A stretch of DNA of 64,000 nucleotides from Deltaproteobacteria bacterium. GTDB lineage: Bacteria > Myxococcota_A > UBA9160 > UBA6930. Shown here piece by piece: positions 1 through 8,576 of the stretch. Numbering within the stretch: the first letter of the stretch is position 1; every line of letters begins with the position of its first letter. The notes below the pieces were generated by a model. That model did no database searches. It was not told the origin of the DNA and was given only the letters and a program-made list of their open reading frames with translations. The stretch is from positions 62,001 through 126,000 of the forward strand of contig VGRF01000002.1 of assembly GCA_016875395.1 (NCBI GenBank), read 5' to 3'. The position numbers were made by a program, and so were the translations under genes.

Positions 1-934
1 TGTAGAAGTTCGCGTAGCTCGCGGGCAAGCGCGTGCCGCCCATCACGACCGGTCGTGGGTACGGGAGCTTCACGACGCGCAGGCCGCGCACGTGGGCGAG
101 GCGGCGCACGTTGTCTTCGGAGCGCGCGTGGTTCTCGTCCGCGGGGTCGGCCTCGTACGCGAGCACGACGGTGTTCTTCGAGACGAACCGCGCGATGTCG
201 TCGACGTGGCCGTGCGTGTCGTCGCCGACGCAGCCCTCGCCGAGCCAGATCGTCTCGCGGATGCCGAGCGCCGCGGCGAACACGCGCTCGTAGTCCGCGC
301 GCGTCATGCCCGGATTGCGCTCCTGCACTCTCGAGAGCAGGCATTCCTCGGTCGTGAGCAGGCGCCCCGCGCCGTTCGCGTCGATCGCGCCGCCCTCGAG
401 CACGACGCGCTGCGCGTCGCGCGCGCCGTCGGTCGCGCTCCGTAACAAGTTCTCGCTGCGGTCGGGGCGGCACGGCAGCACGCGCGCGTGGCCGCTGATG
501 CGCTCGATCGCGGCGCCGACCAGCACGTCGCGCTTCCAGTTCGCGTACTTCGCCCACGCGTTGAATCGCCAGCTCGCGAGCACCACGCGGCCGCGCGCAT
601 CGTGCACGAACGTGGGCGCGCTGTCGCGCAGCCACACGCGATCGTTCGGCACGAGATGCAGCCGCACGCGCTCCTTCGGCACGCCGTGTGCGGCGAGCTT
701 CTGCTTGGCGTCGGCGCGCACGCTCGCGTCGTGGCAGAGAATCTCGACCTGCTCACTCTGCGCGAGCACGCGCGCGATCTCGGCGTACACCCACGGAATC
801 GGCGCGAGCTTGCCGGGCCAATCGGGCTCGTGGTGAGGCCACGCGATCCAGGTCGCGCGGTGCGGCTCCCACTCGCCAGGGAAGCGCAGCGGGAACTCGG
901 GCGTGCGCACCGTCTTCGCGCTGCGAGCCGCCAT
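1..934 (-). CDS. aguA: Agmatine deiminase, C-terminus cut by window edge
   Basis: Hydrolyses agmatine to N-carbamoylputrescine and ammonia, in the cytosolic arginine-decarboxylase route to putrescine. The frame is open for 311 codons from the ATG at 934 to the left edge. The N-terminal signature reads EWEPHRATWIAWPH followed by DWPGK. An EGGAID segment, a TTEECLL segment and the GDDTHGHVDDIARF block with family catalytic His/Asp residues follow. The visible end is LPASYANFY, which in this family lies shortly before the GGGxxHC segment with the nucleophilic Cys, so the active-site Cys is outside the window. It starts 39 bp after the stop of aguB on the same strand, consistent with an aguB-aguA operon. 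A TTG-TTA pair (440-448) encodes Leu-Leu. Confidence 0.93.
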   Translation of the reverse strand, partial: MAARSAKTVRTPEFPLRFPGEWEPHRATWIAWPHHEPDWPGKLAPIPWVYAEIARVLAQSEQVEILCHDASVRADAKQKLAAHGVPKERVRLHLVPNDRVWLRDSAPTFVHDARGRVVLASWRFNAWAKYANWKRDVLVGAAIERISGHARVLPCRPDRSENLLRSATDGARDAQRVVLEGGAIDANGAGRLLTTEECLLSRVQERNPGMTRADYERVFAAALGIRETIWLGEGCVGDDTHGHVDDIARFVSKNTVVLAYEADPADENHARSEDNVRRLAHVRGLRVVKLPYPRPVVMGGTRLPASYANFY

Positions 935-973
935 CGCGTCCCTAATTCCTCGCCTCGGCGGCGAGCCGCTTGC

Positions 974-1891
974 TCAACTCAGCCATCTCTTCGTGATGCC
1001 GCCGTACGCGTCGATGCGGCGGTCGCGCAGGAAGGGCCAGTTGCGGCGCGTCTCCTCGGCGAGCGCGTGGTCGCAGCGCGCGACGAGCGTGGCGGGCTCG
1101 GTCTTCGCTTCGGCGAGGATGCGGCCGAACGGGTCGTAGATCGTCGAATGCCCGAAGAACTCGATGCCGTCGGTGCCGGGCTCCGGCTCGAAGCCGACGC
1201 GATTCGGCGACGCGACGAACACGCCGTTCGCGATCGCGTGCGCGCGCTGGATCGTCTGCCACGCCGTGCGCTGCGCTTCGCCGAACGTGGCCTTCTCCGC
1301 GGGGTGCCAGCCGATCGCGGTGGGGTAGAAGATCACGTCTGCCCCTAACAACGCCGTGATGCGCGCCGCTTCCGGGTACCACTGGTCCCAGCAGATCAGC
1401 ACGCCGACGCGCGCGTGTTTCGTCTGCCACACCGCGAAGCCGTTCGACGAGGCCGCGGCGCCCGGCACCGAGACGGCGTCGCCCGGCGCGAAGTAGTACT
1501 TCTCGAAGTAGAGCGGGTCGTCGGGGATGTGCATCTTGCGGTAGACGCCGAGCAGCGCGCCGTCCGCATCGATCACCGCCGCCGAGTTGCGGTACACGCC
1601 CGCGGCTTCGCGCTCGAACAGCGGCACGACGAGCACGACGCCGAGCTCGCGCGCGAGGGCCTGCATGCGCTGCGTGGTCGGGCCGGGAATCGACTCCGCG
1701 AGATCGAAGCGCGCCGTCTCTTCCTTCTTGCAGAAGTAGGGCGCGTTGAACATCTCCTGCAGGCAGATCACGCGCGCGCCCTGCGCGTGCGCCTCGCGGA
1801 CGCGCGCGACCTGGCGCGAGGCGTTCGCTTCGAGATCCGCGTCGCCCGCGCGCTCCTGCACGATGCCGACCGTGAAAGCTGCCGTTCGCAT
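974..1891 (-). CDS. aguB: N-carbamoylputrescine amidase
   Basis: Nitrilase-superfamily hydrolase of 305 residues, the usual length, expected to convert N-carbamoylputrescine to putrescine, CO2 and ammonia. The Glu-Lys-Cys triad can be placed: Glu in CLQEMFNAPYFC near residue 45, Lys in YRKMHIPDDP near 120, and Cys in LICWDQWYPEAARI near 167. The YFEKYYFAPGD and CWDQWYPE strings are typical of plant and bacterial AguB rather than of generic omega-amidases. It lies 39 bp upstream of the agmatine deiminase gene on the same strand, so the two-step agmatine-to-putrescine pathway is encoded together. The start at 1891 fits the family N-terminus. Confidence 0.92.
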   Translation of the reverse strand: MRTAAFTVGIVQERAGDADLEANASRQVARVREAHAQGARVICLQEMFNAPYFCKKEETARFDLAESIPGPTTQRMQALARELGVVLVVPLFEREAAGVYRNSAAVIDADGALLGVYRKMHIPDDPLYFEKYYFAPGDAVSVPGAAASSNGFAVWQTKHARVGVLICWDQWYPEAARITALLGADVIFYPTAIGWHPAEKATFGEAQRTAWQTIQRAHAIANGVFVASPNRVGFEPEPGTDGIEFFGHSTIYDPFGRILAEAKTEPATLVARCDHALAEETRRNWPFLRDRRIDAYGGITKRWLS

Positions 1892-1997
1892 GGCGGCGCA
1901 CGGTAACGCCTGGCCGACGTTTGGGGCCTGGCGTGGAACGTCGCTGTCGCGTCACTCCGTGCCAGGCCCGAAATGGCCCTGGTCTAGCCTCGCGCCC

Positions 1998-2753
1998 ATG
2001 TCCGCCTCCGCGCGCCGCCTCGATCGCCGCATCGTGCTCGGGCTCGCGCTCACGGCGACGTGGCTCGCGCTCGGCGCCGGCTACATCGCGCAGGGCATCG
2101 GCTGGCGCGCGTTCCTCGCGCTGCCGCCGAGCGAGCTCGCGAGCTTCCTCGAAGGCGCGGTCGCGCCGCTCGCGTTCCTGTGGCTCGTGCTCGGGCTCTT
2201 CATGCAGCAGAGCGAGCTGCAGCAGAACAGCCGGGCGCTCGCGCTGCAATCCGAGGCGCTGCAGAAGAGCGCAGAGCAGGCCGAGATTCAGGCGCGCGCA
2301 ATCCATGCGAACGAGCTGCACGCGCGGCAGGACACGTTCGTCGATCTGTACGCGCTCGTGACGCGGCAGCTCGGCGTGATGGCGGCGCTGCTCTACATGT
2401 CGAGCCAGCAGCAGAGCCTCGGCGGGAGCGTGCCGCAGGAGCGCGTGAGCGAGATGTGGACGCAGCTCGGCGCCGGCGACAGCGAGGTGTTCATGCGCGG
2501 CATGCTCGCGCTCGGCGCGACGCTGCCCGCCGCCGAGGGCTACCCGCTCTTCTTCGGAACGCCCGTGCGCACGCGACACACCGAGGCCTTCATCGGGACG
2601 TTCGAGCGCTTGTTACGGAATGCCGAGGCGTGCGACCCCGACGGGCTCATCAAGGACGCGATCCTCGGCAACGGATCCGGGCGTCTGTTCTCGCTAATCA
2701 TGCGCCTGCGCGACAACCCGCCGGACGGCGCGGTGTACGTGCCGGCGAGCTGA
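1998..2753 (+). CDS. Membrane-anchored coiled-coil protein of unknown function
   Basis: Not recognised. The ATG at 1998 gives 251 residues. Two hydrophobic segments (about 14-34 and 50-70) are followed by a Gln/Glu/Ala-rich helix (about 72-105, QQSELQQNSRALALQSEALQ) that looks like a coiled coil. A cytoplasmic or periplasmic domain without known motifs then runs to the end. The arrangement of two TM helices plus a coiled coil resembles small membrane proteins sometimes annotated as DUF4760-like, but I cannot confirm a family. It is convergent with the next gene, with only 3 bp between the stops. One TTG-TTA-CGG (Leu-Leu-Arg) occurs at 2610. Confidence 0.75.
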   Translation: MSASARRLDRRIVLGLALTATWLALGAGYIAQGIGWRAFLALPPSELASFLEGAVAPLAFLWLVLGLFMQQSELQQNSRALALQSEALQKSAEQAEIQARAIHANELHARQDTFVDLYALVTRQLGVMAALLYMSSQQQSLGGSVPQERVSEMWTQLGAGDSEVFMRGMLALGATLPAAEGYPLFFGTPVRTRHTEAFIGTFERLLRNAEACDPDGLIKDAILGNGSGRLFSLIMRLRDNPPDGAVYVPAS

Positions 2754-2756
2754 GGC

Positions 2757-3995
2757 TCACGCGCCCTTCACGTCGCCGACCTTCACCACCTTCGTCTCCA
2801 GCGGCGCGATCTCTTCCTCCGGCAGCAGGAAGCGCCAAAACACGCTGCCGCTCGGCCGGCCCTCGCTGTCGAGCCAGTTCGCGACGCCCGGATCGCGCGC
2901 AGCGAGCACGATCCGGAACGAGCCGTCGCGTTCGAGTTGGGTTTGCCTGCGGTTCAGCGAGATCCGCCGGTAGCGGTAGTCGAAGCTGACCGTGTGGCGA
3001 TTCCAGAGCACGACGTTCGCGAAGCGGCACTTCGGAAAGCGGCCGCGCATCACGAGCGCCTCGTCGGGCGCGAGCACGAACGGGGCGGTCGAATAGACGT
3101 TGTCCTTCGCGGCGAAGCCGATCTTCGTGTTCGAGTCGTCCTTCTTCGCGCGCGCAAACTGGTTCGGAACGAGCGAAACCCACGGCGGCAGCTGGGCGGG
3201 GTCGCGGCGAGGCGGGTAGATCGTCGTGCTCAGGAAGCGCGCGACGCGGCGAATGCCTGCGGCCACCGAGGCGTCGCTCGGCGGCGGGGGCGGAGCGGTG
3301 CTGCCGATGCGCTCGATGGACAGCGGGATGTGGTGCAACTGGTCCGCCGCGATCGAGTGCTTCGTCTCGTAGTAGTGGCGCGTCGTCAGCGAGCTCGCGC
3401 CGGGATCGAGGCGCAGCCAGTTGCCGCGCTCGGGCTTGCGCGCGCTCGCGATGATCTCGAAGTCGCCGTTTCGCGCGTGCGCGAACTCGCTGTCGTTCAG
3501 CGTCGCGCCGAGGCCGCTGGGATTCGAGCCGTCCGCGCCTCCCAGCTCGACCGTGAAGCTCGTGTAGATCGCACGCGCGAGGTTGCCGCGGATGCGATAC
3601 GAGTGCTCCGGCGAGACGGGCGTCAAGAAGTAGATCGCGTCGGGGTTGTCGCCGAGCAGCTTCTTCTCGGGCGTGACGGCACGCTTCCACGCGGGCCGCT
3701 CGGGCGAGGGCTCGAAGTAGACCTCGATCGCGTGGTGCAGGTGGAACATCACGAGCCGGCGCGCCTCGGCCTGATCCATCGGCCCGCGTAGGCCCCACGC
3801 GTCCGTCGCGAATGCCGCCTCGAGCTGCCCTAACACCTCGCGCAGCTCCTGCAGCGCGGCGCCGGACTCGCTGCCGTCGCTCGATGCGCTCGCGCCCTCG
3901 GGCAGTGCGCGCGCGCTCGACGGCGCGAGCAGCTCGTGCGCGGCGAGCGCGCCGAAGCCCGCGGCGCCGCCGAGAAGAAAGTCGCGTCGGTCCAT
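2757..3995 (-). CDS. Tat-exported DUF1214-like protein
   Basis: The start is placed at the ATG at 3995 because GGAG lies 7 nt upstream and the product then begins MDRRDFLLGGAAGFGALAAH, a twin-arginine signal (RRDFL) with a hydrophobic stretch. The 412-residue product is therefore probably folded before export. The body carries two similar segments, FEIIASARKPERGNWLRL and FRIVLAARDPGVANWLDSEG, each ending in the NWL pattern, and the last is followed by GSVFWRFLLPEE. This matches the DUF1214/DUF1254-type proteins I know, whose biochemical role is unsettled. That assignment is from pattern memory and is moderate. No metal site is evident. Confidence 0.7.
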   Translation of the reverse strand: MDRRDFLLGGAAGFGALAAHELLAPSSARALPEGASASSDGSESGAALQELREVLGQLEAAFATDAWGLRGPMDQAEARRLVMFHLHHAIEVYFEPSPERPAWKRAVTPEKKLLGDNPDAIYFLTPVSPEHSYRIRGNLARAIYTSFTVELGGADGSNPSGLGATLNDSEFAHARNGDFEIIASARKPERGNWLRLDPGASSLTTRHYYETKHSIAADQLHHIPLSIERIGSTAPPPPPSDASVAAGIRRVARFLSTTIYPPRRDPAQLPPWVSLVPNQFARAKKDDSNTKIGFAAKDNVYSTAPFVLAPDEALVMRGRFPKCRFANVVLWNRHTVSFDYRYRRISLNRRQTQLERDGSFRIVLAARDPGVANWLDSEGRPSGSVFWRFLLPEEEIAPLETKVVKVGDVKGA

Positions 3996-4063
3996 GCGCA
4001 GCTCCTCCGCGGCGCGAGGTAGCACGGGGCGCCGAGCTAGCGTGGGCGCGAAGGAGAGCGCCC

Positions 4064-4831
4064 ATGATTCGTCTCGTCTTCCTGCTGCGTCGCAAGCCCG
4101 GGATGTCGCGTGCCGACTTTCACGCCTACTGGCGCAACGTTCACGCGCCGCTCATCGCGAGCTTCCAGACGGCGCTCGACATCAAGCGCTACGTGCAGGT
4201 GCACACCATCGACGACCCGATGAACGAAGCCGCGGCGGCGGCGCGCGGGGGGATGGAGCCGATCTACGACGGCGTCGCCGAGCTGTGGTGGGACTCGGAG
4301 AAGGCGCTCGCGGCCGCGATGGCGACCGATGGCGGACGCGCGGGCGGCGCAGCCGCGCTCGACGACGAGCGCCGTTTCATCGATCTCCCGAATTCCCCGC
4401 TCTACTTCACCTACGAGTATCCGCAGGTGAACCCCACGCCCGAGCTGGTCGCTCGGCCGACGAGCCCGCTCGCGAAGCTCTACTTCCCGCTGCGCCAGCC
4501 AGCCCCGCAATCGCTCGATGCGGCGCAGCTCTACTGGCGCACCGCGCACGGGCCGCTGATTCGCTCGATGGCGCAAGGCATGGGAATTCTCCGGTACCAG
4601 CAGGTGCACTACTTCGCGTCGTCGCTCGAGCAGGGCATGCGCGAAGCGCGTGGCACGCTGACGCCGCCCTACATGGGCCACGCCGAGGTGTGGTTCCAGC
4701 GCCCGCTGCACGCGACCCCGGAGTCCGCGGAAGGAAATCGCCGCGCGATCGAGGACGAGGCGAAGTTCATCGACTTCAGGCGCTCGACGATGTTCGTCGC
4801 GAAGGAGCACGTGATCGTCGATCGGATCTGA
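4064..4831 (+). CDS. EthD-domain protein with two tandem repeats
   Basis: 255 residues from the ATG at 4064, with AAGGAG about 8 nt upstream. Two dimeric alpha-beta-barrel units are visible. The first (1-110) starts MIRLVFLLRRKPGMSRADFHAYWRNVHAPL and the second (about 145-250) contains LDAAQLYWRTAHGPLIRSMAQ. Both have the W/H-A-P-L core typical of EthD proteins, and each ends in a D-E-x-x-FID motif. EthD was first described as an accessory to an ether-degrading P450, and many relatives have no known substrate. A tandem pair in one chain would form the barrel intramolecularly. It overlaps nothing and is convergent with the flavoprotein that follows. Confidence 0.82.
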   Translation: MIRLVFLLRRKPGMSRADFHAYWRNVHAPLIASFQTALDIKRYVQVHTIDDPMNEAAAAARGGMEPIYDGVAELWWDSEKALAAAMATDGGRAGGAAALDDERRFIDLPNSPLYFTYEYPQVNPTPELVARPTSPLAKLYFPLRQPAPQSLDAAQLYWRTAHGPLIRSMAQGMGILRYQQVHYFASSLEQGMREARGTLTPPYMGHAEVWFQRPLHATPESAEGNRRAIEDEAKFIDFRRSTMFVAKEHVIVDRI

Positions 4832-4837
4832 CCGCGC

Positions 4838-6799
4838 TCACAGCAGCGTCTGCGCCAGCTCGAATGCCTGCCGCGTCGCGAACACCATGCGCCGCGGCGC
4901 GAACGCGTCGCCGAGCACGTGCACGCGCGGGTGCTGCGGCTTCAGCTCGCGGTAGAGCGCGTCGTCGGGGATCGCGCCCGCAACGAGCACGACCGAGTCG
5001 AAGCCGCCGCGCGTCCAGCGCCGCGAGCCGTAGGTGGACGCGAGCGCGAGCACGTCCCCGCGAATCTCGGTGACGCGCGCCATCGAGACGAAGTCCACGC
5101 CCGCGTCGATGAGCCGCGCGAACATGCCGCCGTTCGAGTACTTGCCGACGAGCGGTGACGGCGCCGGCGTCTGATAGATGAGCGTGACCGCGTGGCCGAG
5201 GCCCGCGAGGTGATCGGAGACCGAGAGCGGCGCGGGGCCGTCGTCCTCCGAGATCACCGCGACGCGCGGCCCGAGCTTCGCCGCGCCCGAGAGCGCAGCC
5301 GCAGCGCCGTGTACGTGCGCGCTCGCGGCGCCGGGAATCGGAGGAATGCGCGGCGTCGCACCGGTCGCGACGAGCACGAGATCGGCGTTCGCCGCGAGCA
5401 CGTCGCGTGCGGTCGCGGTGCGACCGAGCTGAACGTCGACTCCGACGCGCGCGAGGCGTGCAGCCTGATAATCGATCCAGCGCCGATACGTGTGATTGCC
5501 GCGCGCGAGGGCTGCGGTCGCGAGCGCACCGCCGATCGCGTCGCTGCGCTCCCACAGTGCGACGCGATGTCCCTGCTCCGCGCACAGCGCCGCGAACTCG
5601 CTGCCGCCGGGGCCGCCGCCCACGACGAGGATGCGCTGCGGCGCATGGGTTCGCGTGGCGGAAGCGGCGAGCGCGTGCTCGCGCGCGAAGCGCGGATTCA
5701 CGCCGCAGGCGTACGGCAGGCCGTCGACGAGCTTGCGGTGGATGCACTCGTTCAGCCCGATGCACGGGCGCACGGGCTCGGCGTCGGCGCCTCGCGCCTT
5801 GTTGGGGATCGCCGCATCGGCCATCGAGGCGCGCGCCATCGCGACGAGATCGGCGTGCCCGGCGGCGAGCACTTGCTCCGCTTGCTCCGCGGACGTGACG
5901 CGCCCCGTGTACACGACGGGCAAGTGCGTCACCTGCTTCGCGCGGCCGGCGAGCGCCGCCCACTGCATGTCGTCGAACCACGGGATCGGGATGTAGCTGG
6001 GCGCGTCCCAGTTTCCGCCGACGTCGAAGCTGAAGTAGTCGACCGTGCCGTCGCGCGTGAACGCCTCGACGAAGCGCAAGCACTCGTCGAGCGCGTAGCC
6101 GCCTTCGAGAAACTCGTCGAGCGTCATGCGCAGTCCGAGCGTGAACGGGCGCCTCGTCTCCTCGCGGATGCGCTCGCAGATCTCCCGCAGATAGCGCCGC
6201 CGATTCTCGAAGCTGCCGCCGTAGCCGTCGGTGCGCAGGTTCGTCGCCGGCGAGAGGAACCACTGCACCACGTCGTCGTGGCCCGCGTGAATCTCGATCG
6301 CATCGGCGCCCGCTTCGAGCGCGATCGCTGCGGACTCGCCGTACTCGCGCACGAGCCACTTCACCTCGCTCTCGTCGAGGCCGTGCGCGACGAGGTGGCT
6401 GTTGTATCCCGCGAACGTCGCCGACGGGCCGAGCGGCATGCCGCCTTGCTGGACCATCTGCACCGAGATGACCGAGCCCGCGGCGTGAATGCGGCGCGTG
6501 AGCTCGCCGAGTCGATCGCGGTAGCGAGCGTCGCGGAAGAAGCCGGGCACGTGCGCGCCGACGCCGGTGGGCTCGAACCCGAGGGGCACCGGGTTCTTCA
6601 CGAAGTTGGGCCCGCCGCCGAGCCACCGAAAGCCGCCGCGTGCGCGCGAGAGCCACACCGCGCAGTGCTGCTCGAACTCGGCCTCGCTGCCCATCAGGTT
6701 GCCGTTGCCGCCGCCGTGCGGCGGGACGACCAGGCGGTGATCGAGCGAGAGCGTGCCGACGCGGATCGGCGAGAAGACGTGGCGAAGCGCGTGAGTCAT
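4838..6799 (-). CDS. Old-yellow-enzyme / 2,4-dienoyl-CoA-reductase-like flavoprotein
   Basis: 653 residues from the ATG at 6799. The N-terminal TIM barrel of the NADH:flavin oxidoreductase family (1-370) contains FSPIRVGTLSLDHRLV, EIHAGHDDVVQWFLSP, and DYFSFDVGG. The C-terminal FAD/NAD(P) module (about 385-653) begins RILVVGGGPGGSEFAALCAE. This is the FadH/trimethylamine-dehydrogenase architecture. The region between domains that normally holds four Cys ligands of a 4Fe-4S cluster reads RPCIGLNECIHRK and then YACGVNP, so only three Cys are seen and a Leu sits where the second ligand is expected. Substrate unknown: enoyl-CoA, amine or alpha,beta-unsaturated carbonyl are all possible. It lies 28 bp downstream of the COG2509 gene on the same strand. 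Confidence 0.88.
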   Translation of the reverse strand: MTHALRHVFSPIRVGTLSLDHRLVVPPHGGGNGNLMGSEAEFEQHCAVWLSRARGGFRWLGGGPNFVKNPVPLGFEPTGVGAHVPGFFRDARYRDRLGELTRRIHAAGSVISVQMVQQGGMPLGPSATFAGYNSHLVAHGLDESEVKWLVREYGESAAIALEAGADAIEIHAGHDDVVQWFLSPATNLRTDGYGGSFENRRRYLREICERIREETRRPFTLGLRMTLDEFLEGGYALDECLRFVEAFTRDGTVDYFSFDVGGNWDAPSYIPIPWFDDMQWAALAGRAKQVTHLPVVYTGRVTSAEQAEQVLAAGHADLVAMARASMADAAIPNKARGADAEPVRPCIGLNECIHRKLVDGLPYACGVNPRFAREHALAASATRTHAPQRILVVGGGPGGSEFAALCAEQGHRVALWERSDAIGGALATAALARGNHTYRRWIDYQAARLARVGVDVQLGRTATARDVLAANADLVLVATGATPRIPPIPGAASAHVHGAAAALSGAAKLGPRVAVISEDDGPAPLSVSDHLAGLGHAVTLIYQTPAPSPLVGKYSNGGMFARLIDAGVDFVSMARVTEIRGDVLALASTYGSRRWTRGGFDSVVLVAGAIPDDALYRELKPQHPRVHVLGDAFAPRRMVFATRQAFELAQTLL

Positions 6800-6827
6800 C
6801 GGCCGAGTGTGAGACAACTCGCGCGCG

Positions 6828-8480
6828 CTACGCGACTCCCAGCAGCGACTTCGCCACCGCCTCCGCCAACTCGATGCCGTCGACCCCCGCCGACATGATG
6901 CCGCCCGCGTAGCCCGCGCCTTCGCCGCCGGGGAAGAGGCCGCGCGTGCCGAGGCTCTGCATGTCCTTGCCGCGCGTGATGCGCAGCGGCGACGAGGTGC
7001 GCGTCTCCGTGCCGGTGAAGAGCGCGTCGCGCATCGCGAAGCCCGGCAGCTTGCGCTCGAAGGCGGGCATCGCTTCGTGGATCGCGCCGAGCGCCCAGCC
7101 GGGCAGGGCGGGGTTGTTAGGGTCGGCGAGGTTGCCGAGCGCGACGCCGGGCTTGTACGATGGCAACACGCTGCCGAGCGCCCGCGAGGGAACGCCCTGC
7201 AGGAAGTCGCCGACGAGCTGCGCCGGTGCGCGGAACTCGCCGCCGCCGAGCTCGAACGCGCGCGCCTCCCACGCGCGCTGGAACGCGATGCCGTCGAGTG
7301 GATGCACGCGGCCGCTCGCGTCGCGCCGCGCGGCGTAATCGTCGGGCGTGAGGCCCACGACGATCCCGGCATTCGCGTTGCGGTCGTCGCGCGAGTACTG
7401 GCTCATGCCGTTCGTGACGACGCGCCCGGGCTCGCTCGTGGCCGCGACCACCGTGCCGCCGGGGCACATGCAGAAGCTGTAGACGCTGCGCCCGTTGCTC
7501 GCGTGATGGACGAGCTTGTAGTCGGCCGCGCCGAGCCGCTTGTCTCCCGCGTGCGGTCCGAAGCGCGCGCGGTTGATCAGCGACTGCGGGTGCTCCACGC
7601 GAAAGCCGATCGAGAGCGGCTTCGCCTCCATGAAGACGCCGCGCGCGTGGAGCACCTCGAACAGGTCGCGCGCGCTGTGGCCGGGGGCGAGCACGACGTG
7701 ATCGGCCGCGAGCTCTTCGCCGCCCGCAAGTGTCAGGGAGCGCACGCGCGAGTCGACGATGCCGACGTCCACGACGCGCTGCTCGAAGCGAATCTCGCCG
7801 CCGAGCGCCGTGATCTGCGCGCGCAGCTTCTCGACCATGCTCACCAGCCGGAACGTGCCGATGTGCGGCTTGCCCGAAGTGAGGATGTCGTCGGGCGCGC
7901 CGGCCTCCACGAGCTCGTTCAGCACCTTTCTCGTCAGGTGCCGCGGGTCGCTGATCTGGCTGTAGAGCTTGCCGTCCGAAAAAGTGCCCGCGCCGCCTTC
8001 GCCGAACTGCACGTTCGACTCGGCGTGCAGCTCGCCGCGGCGCCACAGGTCCCACGTGTCCTGCGTGCGCTTGCGCACTTCGCTGCCGCGCTCGAGCACG
8101 ATCGGGCGCAGGCCCGCCTGTGCGAGCACGAGCGCCGCGAAGATTCCGCACGGGCCGAAGCCGACCACGACGGGCCGCGCGCGGCCGCTCGCGAAGAAGC
8201 GCTCGGGCGCGTGCCCGACGGGCTTGTACCGCATGTCGGGCGTCGCCGAGATCTGCGCGTCCTTCGCGTGCCGCGCGCGCTGCTTCTCCTCGGCGCCGAC
8301 CTGGCAGTCCACCGTGTAGATCCACGCGATCGCGCTCTTCTTGCGCGCGTCCCAGCTCTTCTTGTGCACCGTGAACGCGCGCAGCTCGGCGTCGCGAATC
8401 GCGAGGCGCGCAACGATCGCGGCGCGCAGGGCCGCGTCGTCGTGATCGAGCGGCAGGCGCAGGTTCGTGATGCGGAGCAT
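6828..8480 (-). CDS. FAD-dependent dehydrogenase, COG2509 type
   Basis: 550 residues from the ATG at 8480 (MLRITNLRLPLDHDD), a start that fits the family, whose members open with a short ferredoxin-like domain. The DxGxGxxG-type dinucleotide fold is VVVGFGPCGIFAALVLAQAG near residues 105-125. It is followed by ESNVQFGEGGAGTFSDGKLYSQ and, at the C-terminus, GLFPGGEGAGYAGGI, all characteristic of this conserved but biochemically undefined group of flavoproteins. A soluble enzyme is likely, as no signal peptide or TM helix is seen. It is probably transcribed with the downstream flavoprotein and is divergent from the disrupted regulator at 8577, with about 96 bp between the starts. Confidence 0.88.
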   Translation of the reverse strand: MLRITNLRLPLDHDDAALRAAIVARLAIRDAELRAFTVHKKSWDARKKSAIAWIYTVDCQVGAEEKQRARHAKDAQISATPDMRYKPVGHAPERFFASGRARPVVVGFGPCGIFAALVLAQAGLRPIVLERGSEVRKRTQDTWDLWRRGELHAESNVQFGEGGAGTFSDGKLYSQISDPRHLTRKVLNELVEAGAPDDILTSGKPHIGTFRLVSMVEKLRAQITALGGEIRFEQRVVDVGIVDSRVRSLTLAGGEELAADHVVLAPGHSARDLFEVLHARGVFMEAKPLSIGFRVEHPQSLINRARFGPHAGDKRLGAADYKLVHHASNGRSVYSFCMCPGGTVVAATSEPGRVVTNGMSQYSRDDRNANAGIVVGLTPDDYAARRDASGRVHPLDGIAFQRAWEARAFELGGGEFRAPAQLVGDFLQGVPSRALGSVLPSYKPGVALGNLADPNNPALPGWALGAIHEAMPAFERKLPGFAMRDALFTGTETRTSSPLRITRGKDMQSLGTRGLFPGGEGAGYAGGIMSAGVDGIELAEAVAKSLLGVA

Positions 8481-8576
8481 GTGGCGCGGAGCTTCCCGCG
8501 TGGGCGCGCGTCGCGCGAGCGAGCCGCCGGCATCGCGAGGCGCTCTCGCTCGCATCGGCGCGATAGCCTCGCTGGC

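Noticed and set aside
33-945. Plus-strand open frames over the agmatine deiminase region
   Set aside because: They are low-complexity Arg/Ala-rich frames opposite a gene with clear family motifs on the minus strand. Such shadows occur throughout this G+C-rich window.
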